Under the pieces are notes generated by a model, which was not told the origin of the DNA, searched no databases, and worked only from the letters and a program-made list of their open reading frames with translations. Positions 26,644 through 35,144 of a stretch of DNA of 49,236 nt are shown piece by piece; within the stretch, counting starts at the first letter, position 1, and every line of letters begins with the position of its first letter. The stretch comes from Pseudocolwellia sp. AS88 (lineage in GTDB: Bacteria > Pseudomonadota > Gammaproteobacteria > Enterobacterales > Alteromonadaceae). The stretch spans positions 1-49,236 of the forward strand of contig NZ_JAUPEC010000030.1 in the NCBI RefSeq assembly GCF_030551755.1. The letters are read 5' to 3'. Position numbers and translations under genes: made by a program.

Positions 26644-28485
26644 ATGGATCAAGCCCCACAATCTAGACTTAAAGAGCTAATAACCAAAGGTAAAGAGCAA
26701 GGTTATTTAACATTCGCTCAAGTTAACGATCATCTTCCTCAAGAGATAATAGACTCTGATCAAGTTGAAGACATCGTTAGAATGATCAACGACATGGGTA
26801 TACAGGTGTTTGAAAACGCACCTGACAACGACACGTTAATGATGAGTGAAGCGAATACCGATGAAGACGCTGCCGAAGCTGCTGCACAAGCACTTGCCTC
26901 AGTAGAAAGTGAAATTGGTCGTACAACAGATCCCGTACGTATGTACATGCGAGAAATGGGAACTGTTGAACTATTAACCCGTAAAGGTGAAATAGTTATC
27001 GCTAAGCGTATTGAAGAAGGGATCAAAGAAGTACAAAGATCTGTTTCTGAATACCCACCTGCAATTAACTATTTATTAGAGCAATGGGATAACTTTGAAG
27101 CTGAAGAAGTTCGCTTAAGCGACATAATCGTTGGCTTTTTGGACCCGGATGCTGAAGAAGAAGAAATCCCTGCTGCTGCCACTCATATTGGTTCTGAATT
27201 ATCTAAAGAAGAATTAGCTGATGAAGACAAAAGCACAGATGACGATGAAGACGAAGAAGAAGAAGACACAGGACCAGATCCTGAGTTAGCCAAAGAAAAG
27301 TTTGGTTTACTTCGTGATGCTTATGAAGCAGCTAACAAAGTTATCGAAAGCAAAGGTAGAGGTCATGCAGATGCACAAGCCGCTATTGACGCTTTAGCAG
27401 AAGTATTTAAAGAATTTAGAATCGTACCTAAAGTTTTTGATCGTTTAGTGAAAAACATGCGCAGCGTAATGGACCGTTTACGTGTTCAAGAACGTTTGAT
27501 CATGAAGCACTGTGTTGTTGGCGCTGGTATGCCAAAAACAACGTTCATCAAAATATTTCCGGGTAACGAAACATCAAAAGATTGGTTTGACGAACAGAAA
27601 AATGCAGGTTTACCTCACTCAGCTCGATTAGCTGATATCGAGTTAGACGTAGAGCGCTGTATCTACAAACTAAATATGATTGAAGAAGAGACCTACCTAA
27701 ACGTACATGGCATAAAAGACATTAACCGTCGTATGTCAATTGGTGAAGCTAAAGCTCGCCGTGCGAAAAAAGAAATGGTAGAAGCTAACTTACGTCTTGT
27801 AATTTCAATCGCTAAAAAATACACCAACCGTGGTTTACAGTTCTTAGATTTAATCCAAGAAGGTAACATCGGCTTAATGAAAGCTGTTGATAAATTTGAA
27901 TACCGTCGTGGTTACAAATTCTCAACGTATGCTACTTGGTGGATTCGTCAAGCAATTACCCGTTCTATTGCTGACCAAGCACGTACAATCCGTATTCCTG
28001 TGCATATGATTGAAACGATTAATAAACTTAACCGTATCTCTCGTCAAATGTTACAAGAAATGGGTCGTGAGCCAACTCCTGAAGAGTTAGCTGAGCGCAT
28101 GGTAATGCCTGAAGATAAAATTCGTAAGGTATTAAAAATAGCAAAAGAGCCAATTTCAATGGAAACTCCTATCGGTGATGACGAAGATTCACACTTAGGT
28201 GACTTTATTGAAGATGGCAGTGGTGAATTACCTGTTGATTCTGCAACTTCAGAAAACTTAAAAGATGCAACTCACGAAGTTCTTGCTGGTTTAACAGCAC
28301 GTGAAGCTAAAGTTTTAAGAATGCGTTTTGGTATTGATATGAATACTGACCATACTTTAGAAGAAGTTGGCAAACAGTTTGATGTAACACGTGAACGTAT
28401 TCGTCAAATTGAAGCAAAAGCATTACGTAAATTACGTCACCCTTCTCGTTCTGAGCAACTTAAAAGTTTCTTAGACGGCGAATAA
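26644..28485 (+). CDS. rpoD: RNA polymerase sigma factor RpoD (sigma-70)
   Basis: This is the primary sigma factor. At 613 residues it has region 1.1 at the N-terminus, [11 protein letters not shown] (region 1.2), a non-conserved acidic insert (a D/E-rich run at about residues 190-215), the core region 2 with [18 protein letters not shown] and [15 protein letters not shown], region 3, and region 4 ending in [25 protein letters not shown]. It follows dnaG in the conserved rpsU-dnaG-rpoD order and ends at a strong terminator. Confidence 0.98.
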   Translation: MDQAPQSRLKELITKGKEQGYLTFAQVNDHLPQEIIDSDQVEDIVRMINDMGIQVFENAPDNDTLMMSEANTDEDAAEAAAQALASVESEIGRTTDPVRMYMREMGTVELLTRKGEIVIAKRIEEGIKEVQRSVSEYPPAINYLLEQWDNFEAEEVRLSDIIVGFLDPDAEEEEIPAAATHIGSELSKEELADEDKSTDDDEDEEEEDTGPDPELAKEKFGLLRDAYEAANKVIESKGRGHADAQAAIDALAEVFKEFRIVPKVFDRLVKNMRSVMDRLRVQERLIMKHCVVGAGMPKTTFIKIFPGNETSKDWFDEQKNAGLPHSARLADIELDVERCIYKLNMIEEETYLNVHGIKDINRRMSIGEAKARRAKKEMVEANLRLVISIAKKYTNRGLQFLDLIQEGNIGLMKAVDKFEYRRGYKFSTYATWWIRQAITRSIADQARTIRIPVHMIETINKLNRISRQMLQEMGREPTPEELAERMVMPEDKIRKVLKIAKEPISMETPIGDDEDSHLGDFIEDGSGELPVDSATSENLKDATHEVLAGLTAREAKVLRMRFGIDMNTDHTLEEVGKQFDVTRERIRQIEAKALRKLRHPSRSEQLKSFLDGE

Positions 28486-28507
28486 AAAGCTTTAGCTTTA
28501 TCTTTAA

Positions 28508-28533
28508 AAATCCAGCCAAGTGCTGGATTTTTT
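28508..28533 (+). terminator. Rho-independent terminator of rpoD
   Basis: AAATCCAGC (28508-28516) pairs with GCTGGATTT (28522-28530) around CAAGT and continues into TTT. It lies 22 bases past the rpoD stop codon. Confidence 0.92.
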
Positions 28534-28625
28534 GTTTTTAGTATAAGAAAAAATCAATACCTTACCGATTTTGTTTAACAATTAAGCTAACAGTCGTTTT
28601 TTATAAATTATTTCAGTTTATAGTG

Positions 28626-28654
28626 GTGACAACAAAATAAAAAATGCTTATACT
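28626..28654 (+). promoter_or_regulatory. Probable promoter of the Ile2 tRNA
   Basis: GTGACA (28626-28631), a 17-base spacer and TATACT (28649-28654) are followed by the GC-rich stretch CACGCCGC. A GC-rich discriminator is typical of stringently controlled stable-RNA promoters. Transcription would start near 28661, about 57 bases before the tRNA. A weaker alternative, TTGAGA-18-TATAAG, lies at 28665-28694. Confidence 0.5.
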
Positions 28655-28717
28655 TCACGCCGCTTTGAGATGTAATGTTTCAGGCAGGTATAAGTTTTCA
28701 GACTATGTCATGAAAAT

Positions 28718-28794
28718 GGGCCCTTAGCTCAGTTGGTTAGAGCATCCGACTCATAATCGGCAGGTCCCCCGTTCAAGTCGGGGAGGGCCCACCA
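28718..28794 (+). tRNA. ileX: tRNA-Ile2 (anticodon CAU, lysidine type)
   Basis: A 77-base cloverleaf with a GGGCCCT/AGGGCCC acceptor stem, GCTC/GAGC D-stem, CCCCG/CGGGG T-stem, a TTCAAGT T-loop and an encoded CCA. The anticodon loop CTCATAA carries CAU. The body resembles E. coli ileX more than elongator or initiator tRNA-Met (same first bases after the acceptor, TTCAAGT loop), and the place downstream of rpoD matches E. coli. In this isoacceptor C34 is changed to lysidine by TilS so that it reads AUA. Positions 27 and 43 are T and C, a mismatch at the base of the anticodon stem. Confidence 0.88.
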
Positions 28795-29001
28795 TTTTCA
28801 TAACTAAGTTCATCATAGATCATCTCTAAATATTACATTCCTTTTATTAACAAACATCTTAAAGTTTTAAATCTCAATATTTATTCATCTATAAAAATAA
28901 TGAATAGCTTACTAACTCCCCCTTTTAAGAAATGATGTTCAGAATAGTTACCTCATAAACGAATCAAATTCTTTTCCCCGAACAAAAGACAAAATTAAAA
29001 C

Positions 29002-29736
29002 ATGAAAATACATATATTTTTGATCTTGGCTTCAATCAGTCAAGTATCATTTGCAAGCAATCAAACAATTACCTCTTTCAGTAAAGCTAAAAAAACATTA
29101 CAGACACAGGTTTATAATGAACACCGTCAAACCCTATACTGCAACGCGAGCTTCAATGAAGCAAAACAAGTAAACTTTCCAAGTGGTTTTACTTCAAATA
29201 AATATAAAAAGCGTGCTAAAAAAATAGAATGGGAACATGTGGTTCCTGCAGAGAATTTTGGTAGAACATTTGCTGAATGGCGAGATGGCGATACACAATG
29301 TGTCGACAGGAAAGGTAAGCGCTATAAAGGCCGTAAATGCGCGAATAAAGTGAGTTCAGAGTATCGCTACATGCAAGCCGATATGTTTAACCTTTATCCT
29401 GCCATTGGCTCTGTGAATGCACTGAGAAGTAATTATAATTTTACCATGCTACCTGCAGAAGAAAGCAGTTTTGGCAGCTGTGCAATGAAAATTAACAATA
29501 ATAAAGCTGAACCACCTATAGAAGCTAGAGGAAGAATTTCAAGAACCTATTTATATATGGAGCAAACCTATACTCGTTATAACATGAGTAGCCAACAACA
29601 AAAGCTTATGAATGCTTGGGATAAAATGTATCCTGTAGATAAGTGGGAATGCGACAGAGCAAAGAAAATATCGGTATTACAAGGTAACAAAAACCTTGTG
29701 GTTGAGTCTAGATGCGCCAGCAAGAACCTTTGGTAA
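29002..29736 (+). CDS. endA: Secreted endonuclease I (EndA/Vvn family)
   Basis: A 244-residue periplasmic or secreted nuclease that cuts DNA without sequence preference. The N-terminus (MKIHIFLILASISQVSFA) is a signal peptide. The nuclease core has IEWEHVVPAENFG, with the catalytic histidine, and FNLYPAIGSVNALRSNY, holding the metal-binding asparagine. Eight cysteines in the mature part fit the disulfide-rich Vvn/EndA fold. It lies alone, after the tRNA and on the same strand. Roles in extracellular DNA degradation or nutrient capture are inferred from the family. Confidence 0.93.
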   Translation: MKIHIFLILASISQVSFASNQTITSFSKAKKTLQTQVYNEHRQTLYCNASFNEAKQVNFPSGFTSNKYKKRAKKIEWEHVVPAENFGRTFAEWRDGDTQCVDRKGKRYKGRKCANKVSSEYRYMQADMFNLYPAIGSVNALRSNYNFTMLPAEESSFGSCAMKINNNKAEPPIEARGRISRTYLYMEQTYTRYNMSSQQQKLMNAWDKMYPVDKWECDRAKKISVLQGNKNLVVESRCASKNLW

Positions 29737-29820
29737 AGTAAAACGAACTTATATCAATATGTAGGCATCTTTTTAACTTATCTTTTGAGCTTACCGTTAT
29801 TTTTTCAACAGAAAATGAGT

Positions 29821-29862
29821 AAACGGTCTTGAATCAATCTTGTATCAATTCAAAGACCGTTT
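29821..29862. terminator. Hairpin between endA and the HPF-like gene
   Basis: AAACGGTCTTGAAT (29821-29834) pairs, with one bulged A, to ATTCAAAGACCGTTT (29848-29862). The U-tract is weak on both sides, so it is a possible bidirectional terminator for the two convergent genes and no more than that. Confidence 0.5.
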
Positions 29863-29925
29863 AAAGAGCCTTTATTTTTAAATCAGACTATTGCATAAAG
29901 TTTTTTACAAGCTAGAGCCGTACTA

Positions 29926-30300
29926 TTAAAAAGTAATACTGGCTTTCTCATTCTGATGAACTTCAGGCTCTCCTTTGAGAGCTAGGTTAGGCATATTTTT
30001 CTGTTTACGTTTAAGTTTTTTAATAAGCGTTACTCGCGCACGAGACAAAGCTACATTAACCGCGGAACTAACTGAAGACTGATTATCAGTAACAACAATA
30101 TCAGGCATACCTCTTACAAAAAGTACGACTTTACAGAGTTTGTCCTTTCCTCCTTTAGGACCATTAATATCATTTATCGTGATAGTAACTTTTTGAATAT
30201 TGCCACACACCTTATTAAACACTTTACGTGTTTTCTCTCGAATCAAAGACATGTTTTCGCTGTTAATATCGACATTTAAATCAGTAATTGTTAATTCCAT
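29926..30300 (-). CDS. HPF/RaiA-family ribosome-associated protein
   Basis: The 124-residue protein has the size and beta-alpha-beta-beta-beta-alpha pattern of the S30AE/HPF fold, with VTITINDINGPKGGKDKLCKVVL in the middle and a strongly basic helix (SRARVTLIKKLKRKQKN) after it. Classical HPF and YfiA lack the NGPKGG loop, which marks a separate subgroup. It presumably binds the ribosome, but a hibernation role is inference only. It lies 43 bases after the Rap1a-like gene on the same strand and may be the last gene of the nhaA transcript. Confidence 0.75.
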   Translation of the reverse strand: MELTITDLNVDINSENMSLIREKTRKVFNKVCGNIQKVTITINDINGPKGGKDKLCKVVLFVRGMPDIVVTDNQSSVSSAVNVALSRARVTLIKKLKRKQKNMPNLALKGEPEVHQNEKASITF

Positions 30301-30343
30301 AAAACACCTATTTTAAAGTTAACGTGATATACATTTTGTGGCT

Positions 30344-30805
30344 TTATTCACAAGGGAAGTTACTCATTAAGCTTTCCGATAATAAAACTTTTAGCGGCTT
30401 ATCTTCCAAACCCGCAATATCTAATGATTTAGCTACTGTTGACGCGACTAACTTTCGATCATACTCAAGCGGTATACAAAACTGATAACTTGCCTCTATC
30501 GCTAAGCTTGTAGGTAGATTTAATACACGAGTTCTATAGGCTCGCTGTAAAAATTCACTTTGATGTGTTGCATCTTTTTCTATCATAGCTTTAGGTTTAA
30601 TAACCGCATTTTCTGAAAGTAGTGACGAATCAATAAATCCATCAATATAAAGCTTACAAGCATTTATCTCGCTTTTATCCTTACCTTGCTGGTAGTTAGT
30701 GCATGACTCAATGATATCCGACTTAAAATCAGCAAGTGCGATCCCCGGTATAAATACCAAAGTTATAGTAAATAATTTACCTAAGTTACTCTGAAAAATG
30801 TTCAT
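30344..30805 (-). CDS. Small periplasmic protein, Rap1a/Tai-like
   Basis: The 153-residue protein begins with a signal peptide that ends at ALA-D (about residue 25). The mature part has four cysteines, with C-x(13)-C-x2-YI-x-GF near the N-terminus (SCTNYQQG and ACKLYIDGF) and two more toward the C-terminus. That spacing resembles the Rap1a/Tai immunity-protein domain, which is also common in proteins unrelated to immunity. No type VI effector or secretion gene is near. Its place between nhaA and the HPF-like gene gives no clear function. The start has GGAG a few bases upstream. Confidence 0.55.
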   Translation of the reverse strand: MNIFQSNLGKLFTITLVFIPGIALADFKSDIIESCTNYQQGKDKSEINACKLYIDGFIDSSLLSENAVIKPKAMIEKDATHQSEFLQRAYRTRVLNLPTSLAIEASYQFCIPLEYDRKLVASTVAKSLDIAGLEDKPLKVLLSESLMSNFPCE

Positions 30806-30845
30806 TCTTATCTCCTAAACGTACGTTATAGTTAATGTTGAATTC

Positions 30846-32042
30846 TTATAATTTTTGACTGTTAGCTAATTTATTAGATGACTTTCGGATCAACCAAGTA
30901 CCAGCAAAAGCTGAAATCAATGAGCCGACTAATACCCCTACCTTCACTTGTGTTTGATAAGCTAAACCTTGCTCTTCGAAAGCTAAAGAACCGATAAATA
31001 AGCTCATAGTAAAACCGACACCACACAATAAACATACACCATATAACTGGCTCCAAGTTGCATCTTTAGGCAATCTACACAGTCGTAATTTAACGGCAAT
31101 AAAACAGGCAGCAAAAATACCTAATTGTTTACCGATAAAAAGACCGCCAATAATACCTATTGAAATAGGAGTGAATAACTCGTCCATAGATACATTTGTC
31201 AATCCCACACCAGCATTGGCAAAGGCAAACAGAGGTAACACGAAAAAAGCTATCCAAGGGTGTAATCCATGCTCTATTTGATATGACATCGATTTACTGT
31301 GATCACGCGCAATAGGGATAAACCAGGCAACAATAAATCCAGCTAAAGTTGCATGCACGCCAGACTTCAATACAGCGGCCCAAACAATAACCGAAACTAA
31401 AATATAAGGTGTTTTATTTTCTAATTTTAAACGATTGAAAATAAATAAAACTGCGACAGCAATACTCGCTATAACTAAAGAATTAGTCGCTAAATCTTGA
31501 GAGTAAAAAATGGCAATAATAATAACGGCACCAATATCATCAATGATGGCTACCGATAATAAAAATAGCTTTAAACTTGGCGGTAAGTGCTTACCAAATA
31601 GAATAAATATACCTAAAGCGAAAGCAATGTCTGTTGCTGAAGGTATCGCCCATCCATTCATTGCAATGGCATCTTGGTAATTAAATGCTACGTAAATTAA
31701 TGCAGGAAAAATAATACCCGCTACTGCCGCTAGAAAAGGTAAAACAATTTGATCAGGCTTAGATAGTTGTCCGTAAAATAGCTCTCGTTTAATCTCCAAT
31801 CCAACAACAAAAAAGAATACAGCCATCAGACCATCATTTACCCATAGTACTAATGGTTTACTGATAGCAAAACTACCTAGTGTAATACTAACGGGAAACT
31901 CTAAAAAATCATTATAGTTAGCACTAAATAGGCTGTTGGCCATTATTAATGCAAGCGCTGCAGAGAAAACTAAAATAATACCTGAGCTGGCATCAGTTTT
32001 AATAAATTGTTTCCATTGTAATATCAGTTTGTTTTCCGACAT
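30846..32042 (-). CDS. nhaA: Na+/H+ antiporter NhaA
   Basis: NhaA expels sodium (or lithium) in exchange for protons across the inner membrane and is central to salt and alkaline-pH tolerance. The 398-residue protein has about twelve membrane segments, the SATDIAFALGI motif with the transport aspartate, and DDIGAVIIIAIFYS with the paired aspartates. A very strong ribosome site (AAGGAGGG) precedes the ATG. It is divergent from nhaR, its expected activator. Confidence 0.96.
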   Translation of the reverse strand: MSENKLILQWKQFIKTDASSGIILVFSAALALIMANSLFSANYNDFLEFPVSITLGSFAISKPLVLWVNDGLMAVFFFVVGLEIKRELFYGQLSKPDQIVLPFLAAVAGIIFPALIYVAFNYQDAIAMNGWAIPSATDIAFALGIFILFGKHLPPSLKLFLLSVAIIDDIGAVIIIAIFYSQDLATNSLVIASIAVAVLFIFNRLKLENKTPYILVSVIVWAAVLKSGVHATLAGFIVAWFIPIARDHSKSMSYQIEHGLHPWIAFFVLPLFAFANAGVGLTNVSMDELFTPISIGIIGGLFIGKQLGIFAACFIAVKLRLCRLPKDATWSQLYGVCLLCGVGFTMSLFIGSLAFEEQGLAYQTQVKVGVLVGSLISAFAGTWLIRKSSNKLANSQKL

Positions 32043-32121
32043 ATTCCCTCCTTTATGACTTGATAACTTAAGTTATAGTCAAATAATTCACACAAAAAAA
32101 GTCGTATAAATTTGCGATATC

Positions 32122-32138
32122 ATCAACAAAAAGTTGAT
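32122..32138. promoter_or_regulatory. Candidate NhaR operator in the nhaA-nhaR gap
   Basis: The inverted repeat ATCAAC-N5-GTTGAT lies between the divergent nhaA and nhaR starts. LysR-type regulators bind such interrupted dyads near their own gene. The assignment rests on symmetry and position alone. Confidence 0.4.
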
Positions 32139-32192
32139 AAGGAATGCTATTATTAAAAGTAAATATGTATATGTTTTATTCAGGAAGAAGTA

Positions 32193-33101
32193 ATGTCTCG
32201 ACTTAATTATCATCATTTACAATACTTTCAAGCTATTGCGATGCACGGCAGTATTGCTAAAGCATCAAGAGTCATACATATCACTCCTCAAACATTAAGT
32301 GCACAGCTAAGTCTTCTTGAAGAGCAGTTGGGTTATGAGTTATTCGATAGAAATGGTAAACGACTGATTTTAAATGATATGGGTCGAATTACGCTAAGTT
32401 ATGCACAAGAAATCTTTAGTTTGGGTGATGAACTATTACACTCATTAAAAAATCATTCAACAGACTTCACTTATCGATTCTCGATTGGAGTTACCGATGT
32501 TATCGCTAAGGTATTCTCTTTTAATTTTTTAAAAGCCGTTTACACCATGGACGATTCTATAAAGCTAGTATGTAAAGAAACCAATTTAGAGGTGCTACTC
32601 GGAGAACTAGCAATTAACAAATTAGATGCCGTACTAACGGATACTGCACTACCTACAGGTTCGCCTTTAAAGGCTTATAGTCATTTAGTAGGTAAATGTG
32701 GGTTTAGCTTTTTTGCCCATAAGGATATAGCTGATAAGTTGAAAGTAGATTTTCCACAATCATTAGATAACACACCATTTTTCACTGCTGGTGAAGGTTC
32801 TAGTCAACGATTGAGTGTTTTATCTTGGTTTGATCAACTCAACATATCACCTGTGATCATAGGTGAATTTGATGACTCTGTATTAGCTAAGTATTTTGGT
32901 AAGGCGGGTTATGGAGCATTTTGTGCCCCGAGTATTATTGATGAACATGTTATTGAACAGTTCGAAGTTGAGCTAATAGGTAGAACAACTGAAATATCAG
33001 AGCAATACTATTTAATATCTCCTGAACGAAAAGTAAAACACCCTGCTGTACAGCATATTCTTAAAGAAGGGAAAAAACTCTTCGATCAATCAATCAGCTA
33101 A
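32193..33101 (+). CDS. nhaR: Transcriptional activator NhaR (LysR family)
   Basis: NhaR senses sodium and activates nhaA. The 302-residue protein opens with the LysR helix-turn-helix: LNYHHLQYFQAIAMHGSIAKASRVIHITPQTLSAQL..LEEQLGYELFDR, closely similar to E. coli NhaR, including the THITPQT-like recognition segment. The C-terminal two-thirds is the effector domain. The start is preceded by AGGAAGAAGTA. Next to and divergent from nhaA, the classical arrangement. Confidence 0.9.
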   Translation: MSRLNYHHLQYFQAIAMHGSIAKASRVIHITPQTLSAQLSLLEEQLGYELFDRNGKRLILNDMGRITLSYAQEIFSLGDELLHSLKNHSTDFTYRFSIGVTDVIAKVFSFNFLKAVYTMDDSIKLVCKETNLEVLLGELAINKLDAVLTDTALPTGSPLKAYSHLVGKCGFSFFAHKDIADKLKVDFPQSLDNTPFFTAGEGSSQRLSVLSWFDQLNISPVIIGEFDDSVLAKYFGKAGYGAFCAPSIIDEHVIEQFEVELIGRTTEISEQYYLISPERKVKHPAVQHILKEGKKLFDQSIS

Positions 33102-33179
33102 TCCGGTTGTATTTTTTATCATAAAGGTCACTTTATAAAATTAACTTCATAAAGTTATATTTTATAGCCTTAGGCTCAT

Positions 33180-33209
33180 AAAAAAGCCCCATAAAATAAG
33201 CTATGAGGC
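33180..33209 (-). terminator. Terminator of the PstS-like/barrel operon
   Basis: On the minus strand GCCTCATA (33209-33202) pairs with TATGGGGC (33193-33186), with one G-U pair, and is followed by TTTTTT. It lies about 30 bases past the barrel gene. Confidence 0.8.
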
Positions 33210-33239
33210 CAGGTTGGAAACAGTAATATTTAAATAAAA

Positions 33240-34334
33240 CTAAAACACAAAGTTCAACATTAATGTATAAAGTTTAGCTTCGGGATCTAGTGGTGATGGC
33301 GTTTCAACAAATGAACCTCTTTGACCACCAAAACTTTTAAAACTTTGCCATTCAAAATTAAGGGATACGTTGTAAAGTAAATCATAACGCATACCTACAA
33401 CTAAACTACTACCCGATTTATCGGCAAATGTTGAAACACTGGTTTGCTTTGCTCTGTTTTCGCCATATTGCACATAAGGAACAAATTTATCTATTTTGTA
33501 AGCTGCGCTCGCATACCAAGTTGAACGTAAGTTGGCTATCTGTCTTTCCGCAGTTAATAATAAAGCATCAAATTCATATTCTGCTCCTAAAGAAAATAAT
33601 TCGATATGATCATTAGGAAATGATAATTCAAAATACGAAGTGCCTCGTCTCGCATTTGTAAATTTGAATGTCTGATCGAAATCTGCAGAAAAATAAGATA
33701 AGTTCCAACGATAGTATTCACCAGAAAGTGCCAAATTTATACCCGACATTTTATCTATGTCTAGCTCTATATCTAATGTCTGAGTCGCATCTATTGTGTT
33801 AGTTTCTGATAATGAAATAAAAGGCGTAATAGATAATTGATATTCATCAAATAAAACAGTGTTCCAAACAAGATTAACACCATTGTATGCTGTTATACCT
33901 AATATAGAATTATATAGTTCTACAGGAGGTCTAGCATAGTTATAAGCATGCCCAACATAATAATATTCAGACGCTAAAAATACAGGTAGCCTTAAACGCC
34001 CCGCTCTTATCTCTAACTCACCTATATTATAACCAAGGTAAGCCCATTCCAATTCAGGCTCGCTCCATTGGTCTTGAGGGCGCTTAACTAGTTGAGCTGA
34101 TGCTTTAAAAGCATCATTATAATAATCGAGCTGAATACCAAATGTTGTATCACAATCCCAGCAAGTTTCATCGGTAATTTTGCGGTTAATAATTAATGGG
34201 GTCGAGTTATCAGATTGGGTTAATGACGTAGAGCCAAAACCACTTAATGACAGCTGTTCTGTTAACTCAATCGTTGCCGCTGAATAAAAACTGGCACTTG
34301 ATAGGAGTAATACAATGAGTTTTTTAAGCATCAT
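33240..34334 (-). CDS. Outer-membrane beta-barrel (porin-like) protein
   Basis: A 364-residue protein with a signal peptide (cleavage likely in SFYSAA-TIE). The rest alternates short hydrophilic stretches with aromatic-rich, alternating-polarity strands (for example LEIRAGRLRLPVF, LSLFSLGAEYEFD-type segments) and ends in LNFVF, a terminal phenylalanine typical of barrels assembled by BAM. It does not closely match the trimeric OmpC-type porins that I recognise; one cysteine pair (CWDC) lies near the N-terminus, which is unusual. It overlaps the upstream PstS-like gene (TGA inside ATGATG), with AGGAGG before the start, so the two are co-expressed. Substrate unknown. Confidence 0.75.
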   Translation of the reverse strand: MMLKKLIVLLLSSASFYSAATIELTEQLSLSGFGSTSLTQSDNSTPLIINRKITDETCWDCDTTFGIQLDYYNDAFKASAQLVKRPQDQWSEPELEWAYLGYNIGELEIRAGRLRLPVFLASEYYYVGHAYNYARPPVELYNSILGITAYNGVNLVWNTVLFDEYQLSITPFISLSETNTIDATQTLDIELDIDKMSGINLALSGEYYRWNLSYFSADFDQTFKFTNARRGTSYFELSFPNDHIELFSLGAEYEFDALLLTAERQIANLRSTWYASAAYKIDKFVPYVQYGENRAKQTSVSTFADKSGSSLVVGMRYDLLYNVSLNFEWQSFKSFGGQRGSFVETPSPLDPEAKLYTLMLNFVF

Positions 34335-34846
34335 AGATCCTCCTTTTGTACAATATAAAGCACATTAGCATCTTTAGGTATAACGCTAACAGGAGCATAG
34401 CCAATACGAAAACGCTTAGCTGATAACCAAAGGAGTAGAGCTTCCATTGAGTCTTGATTTATTTCTTTTGGAGGCCTAGCTTTTCCTGAAAAGGAGAGGC
34501 TTGCCCAATATGCATTCATTTGAGCTAAATCTTTTCCCAGTAGCTCCTGATAAAATTCATTTCGTACACTATTACTCTGTGGCCAGTCAGACAATTCCAC
34601 TTTCTTTCCTTGTAAATATTTTAATTTCCCACGAAATAACATTCGCACCTTACTTTTAGATAATTTATTAAAATCTTCCGTTAATGTAAATACAGCCAAT
34701 GCCTCGCTAGCCTGTGCTTGAGAGGTAATGATAAAACTAAACGGGATGCATATAAGGCAAAAAATAAATAATGTATTAACAATACCTTTATTTTTTATTA
34801 AATTTGAATGAGGTGACTGATGCGCCCTTGCTACCATTTTAACCAT
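34331..34846 (-). CDS. PstS-like periplasmic binding protein, short form
   Basis: The 171-residue protein has a long signal-like N-terminus (hydrophobic core at about residues 24-40, then SQAQASEA) and a body with KVRMLFRGKLKYLQGKKVEL, RNEFYQELLGKDLAQMNAYWASLSFSGKA and IGYAPVS, the pattern of one lobe of PstS-like phosphate-binding proteins. Full PstS is about twice as long, so this form probably does not feed an ABC transporter, and none is nearby. It is translated just ahead of the barrel and is divergent from a hybrid kinase, so a sensing or ligand-presenting role is inferred. The start could be the ATG three codons on. Confidence 0.7.
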   Translation of the reverse strand: MVKMVARAHQSPHSNLIKNKGIVNTLFIFCLICIPFSFIITSQAQASEALAVFTLTEDFNKLSKSKVRMLFRGKLKYLQGKKVELSDWPQSNSVRNEFYQELLGKDLAQMNAYWASLSFSGKARPPKEINQDSMEALLLWLSAKRFRIGYAPVSVIPKDANVLYIVQKEDL

Positions 34847-35144
34847 CTTACAGTTTGATGAATTAGTTATTATGATTATAGCCTAGATTATAGATAAAAA
34901 TACTCAAGTAAACATTACATTAGAATTATTATTTATCGATTAAAAGGATAAAAATTGGTATGACATAGTAATAATTGAATTAGTGTCCTAAAATAAAATA
35001 ATCAAATTAGGAACAGTTATCTTTTTAGTGATGCTTTAAAGTAATACGTCGTTTATTAAAACGTCTTTAAGTTTAACAAAGCACATATTTGAAAAGTCGA
35101 TTATAACCTAGTAAATCCTCGTAAATTAAGGAATGGAAACCTAA

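Noticed and set aside
30344-30805. Toxin-immunity module, from the Rap1a-like domain
   Set aside because: No effector, VgrG or other type VI gene is nearby; the domain is common outside immunity systems.
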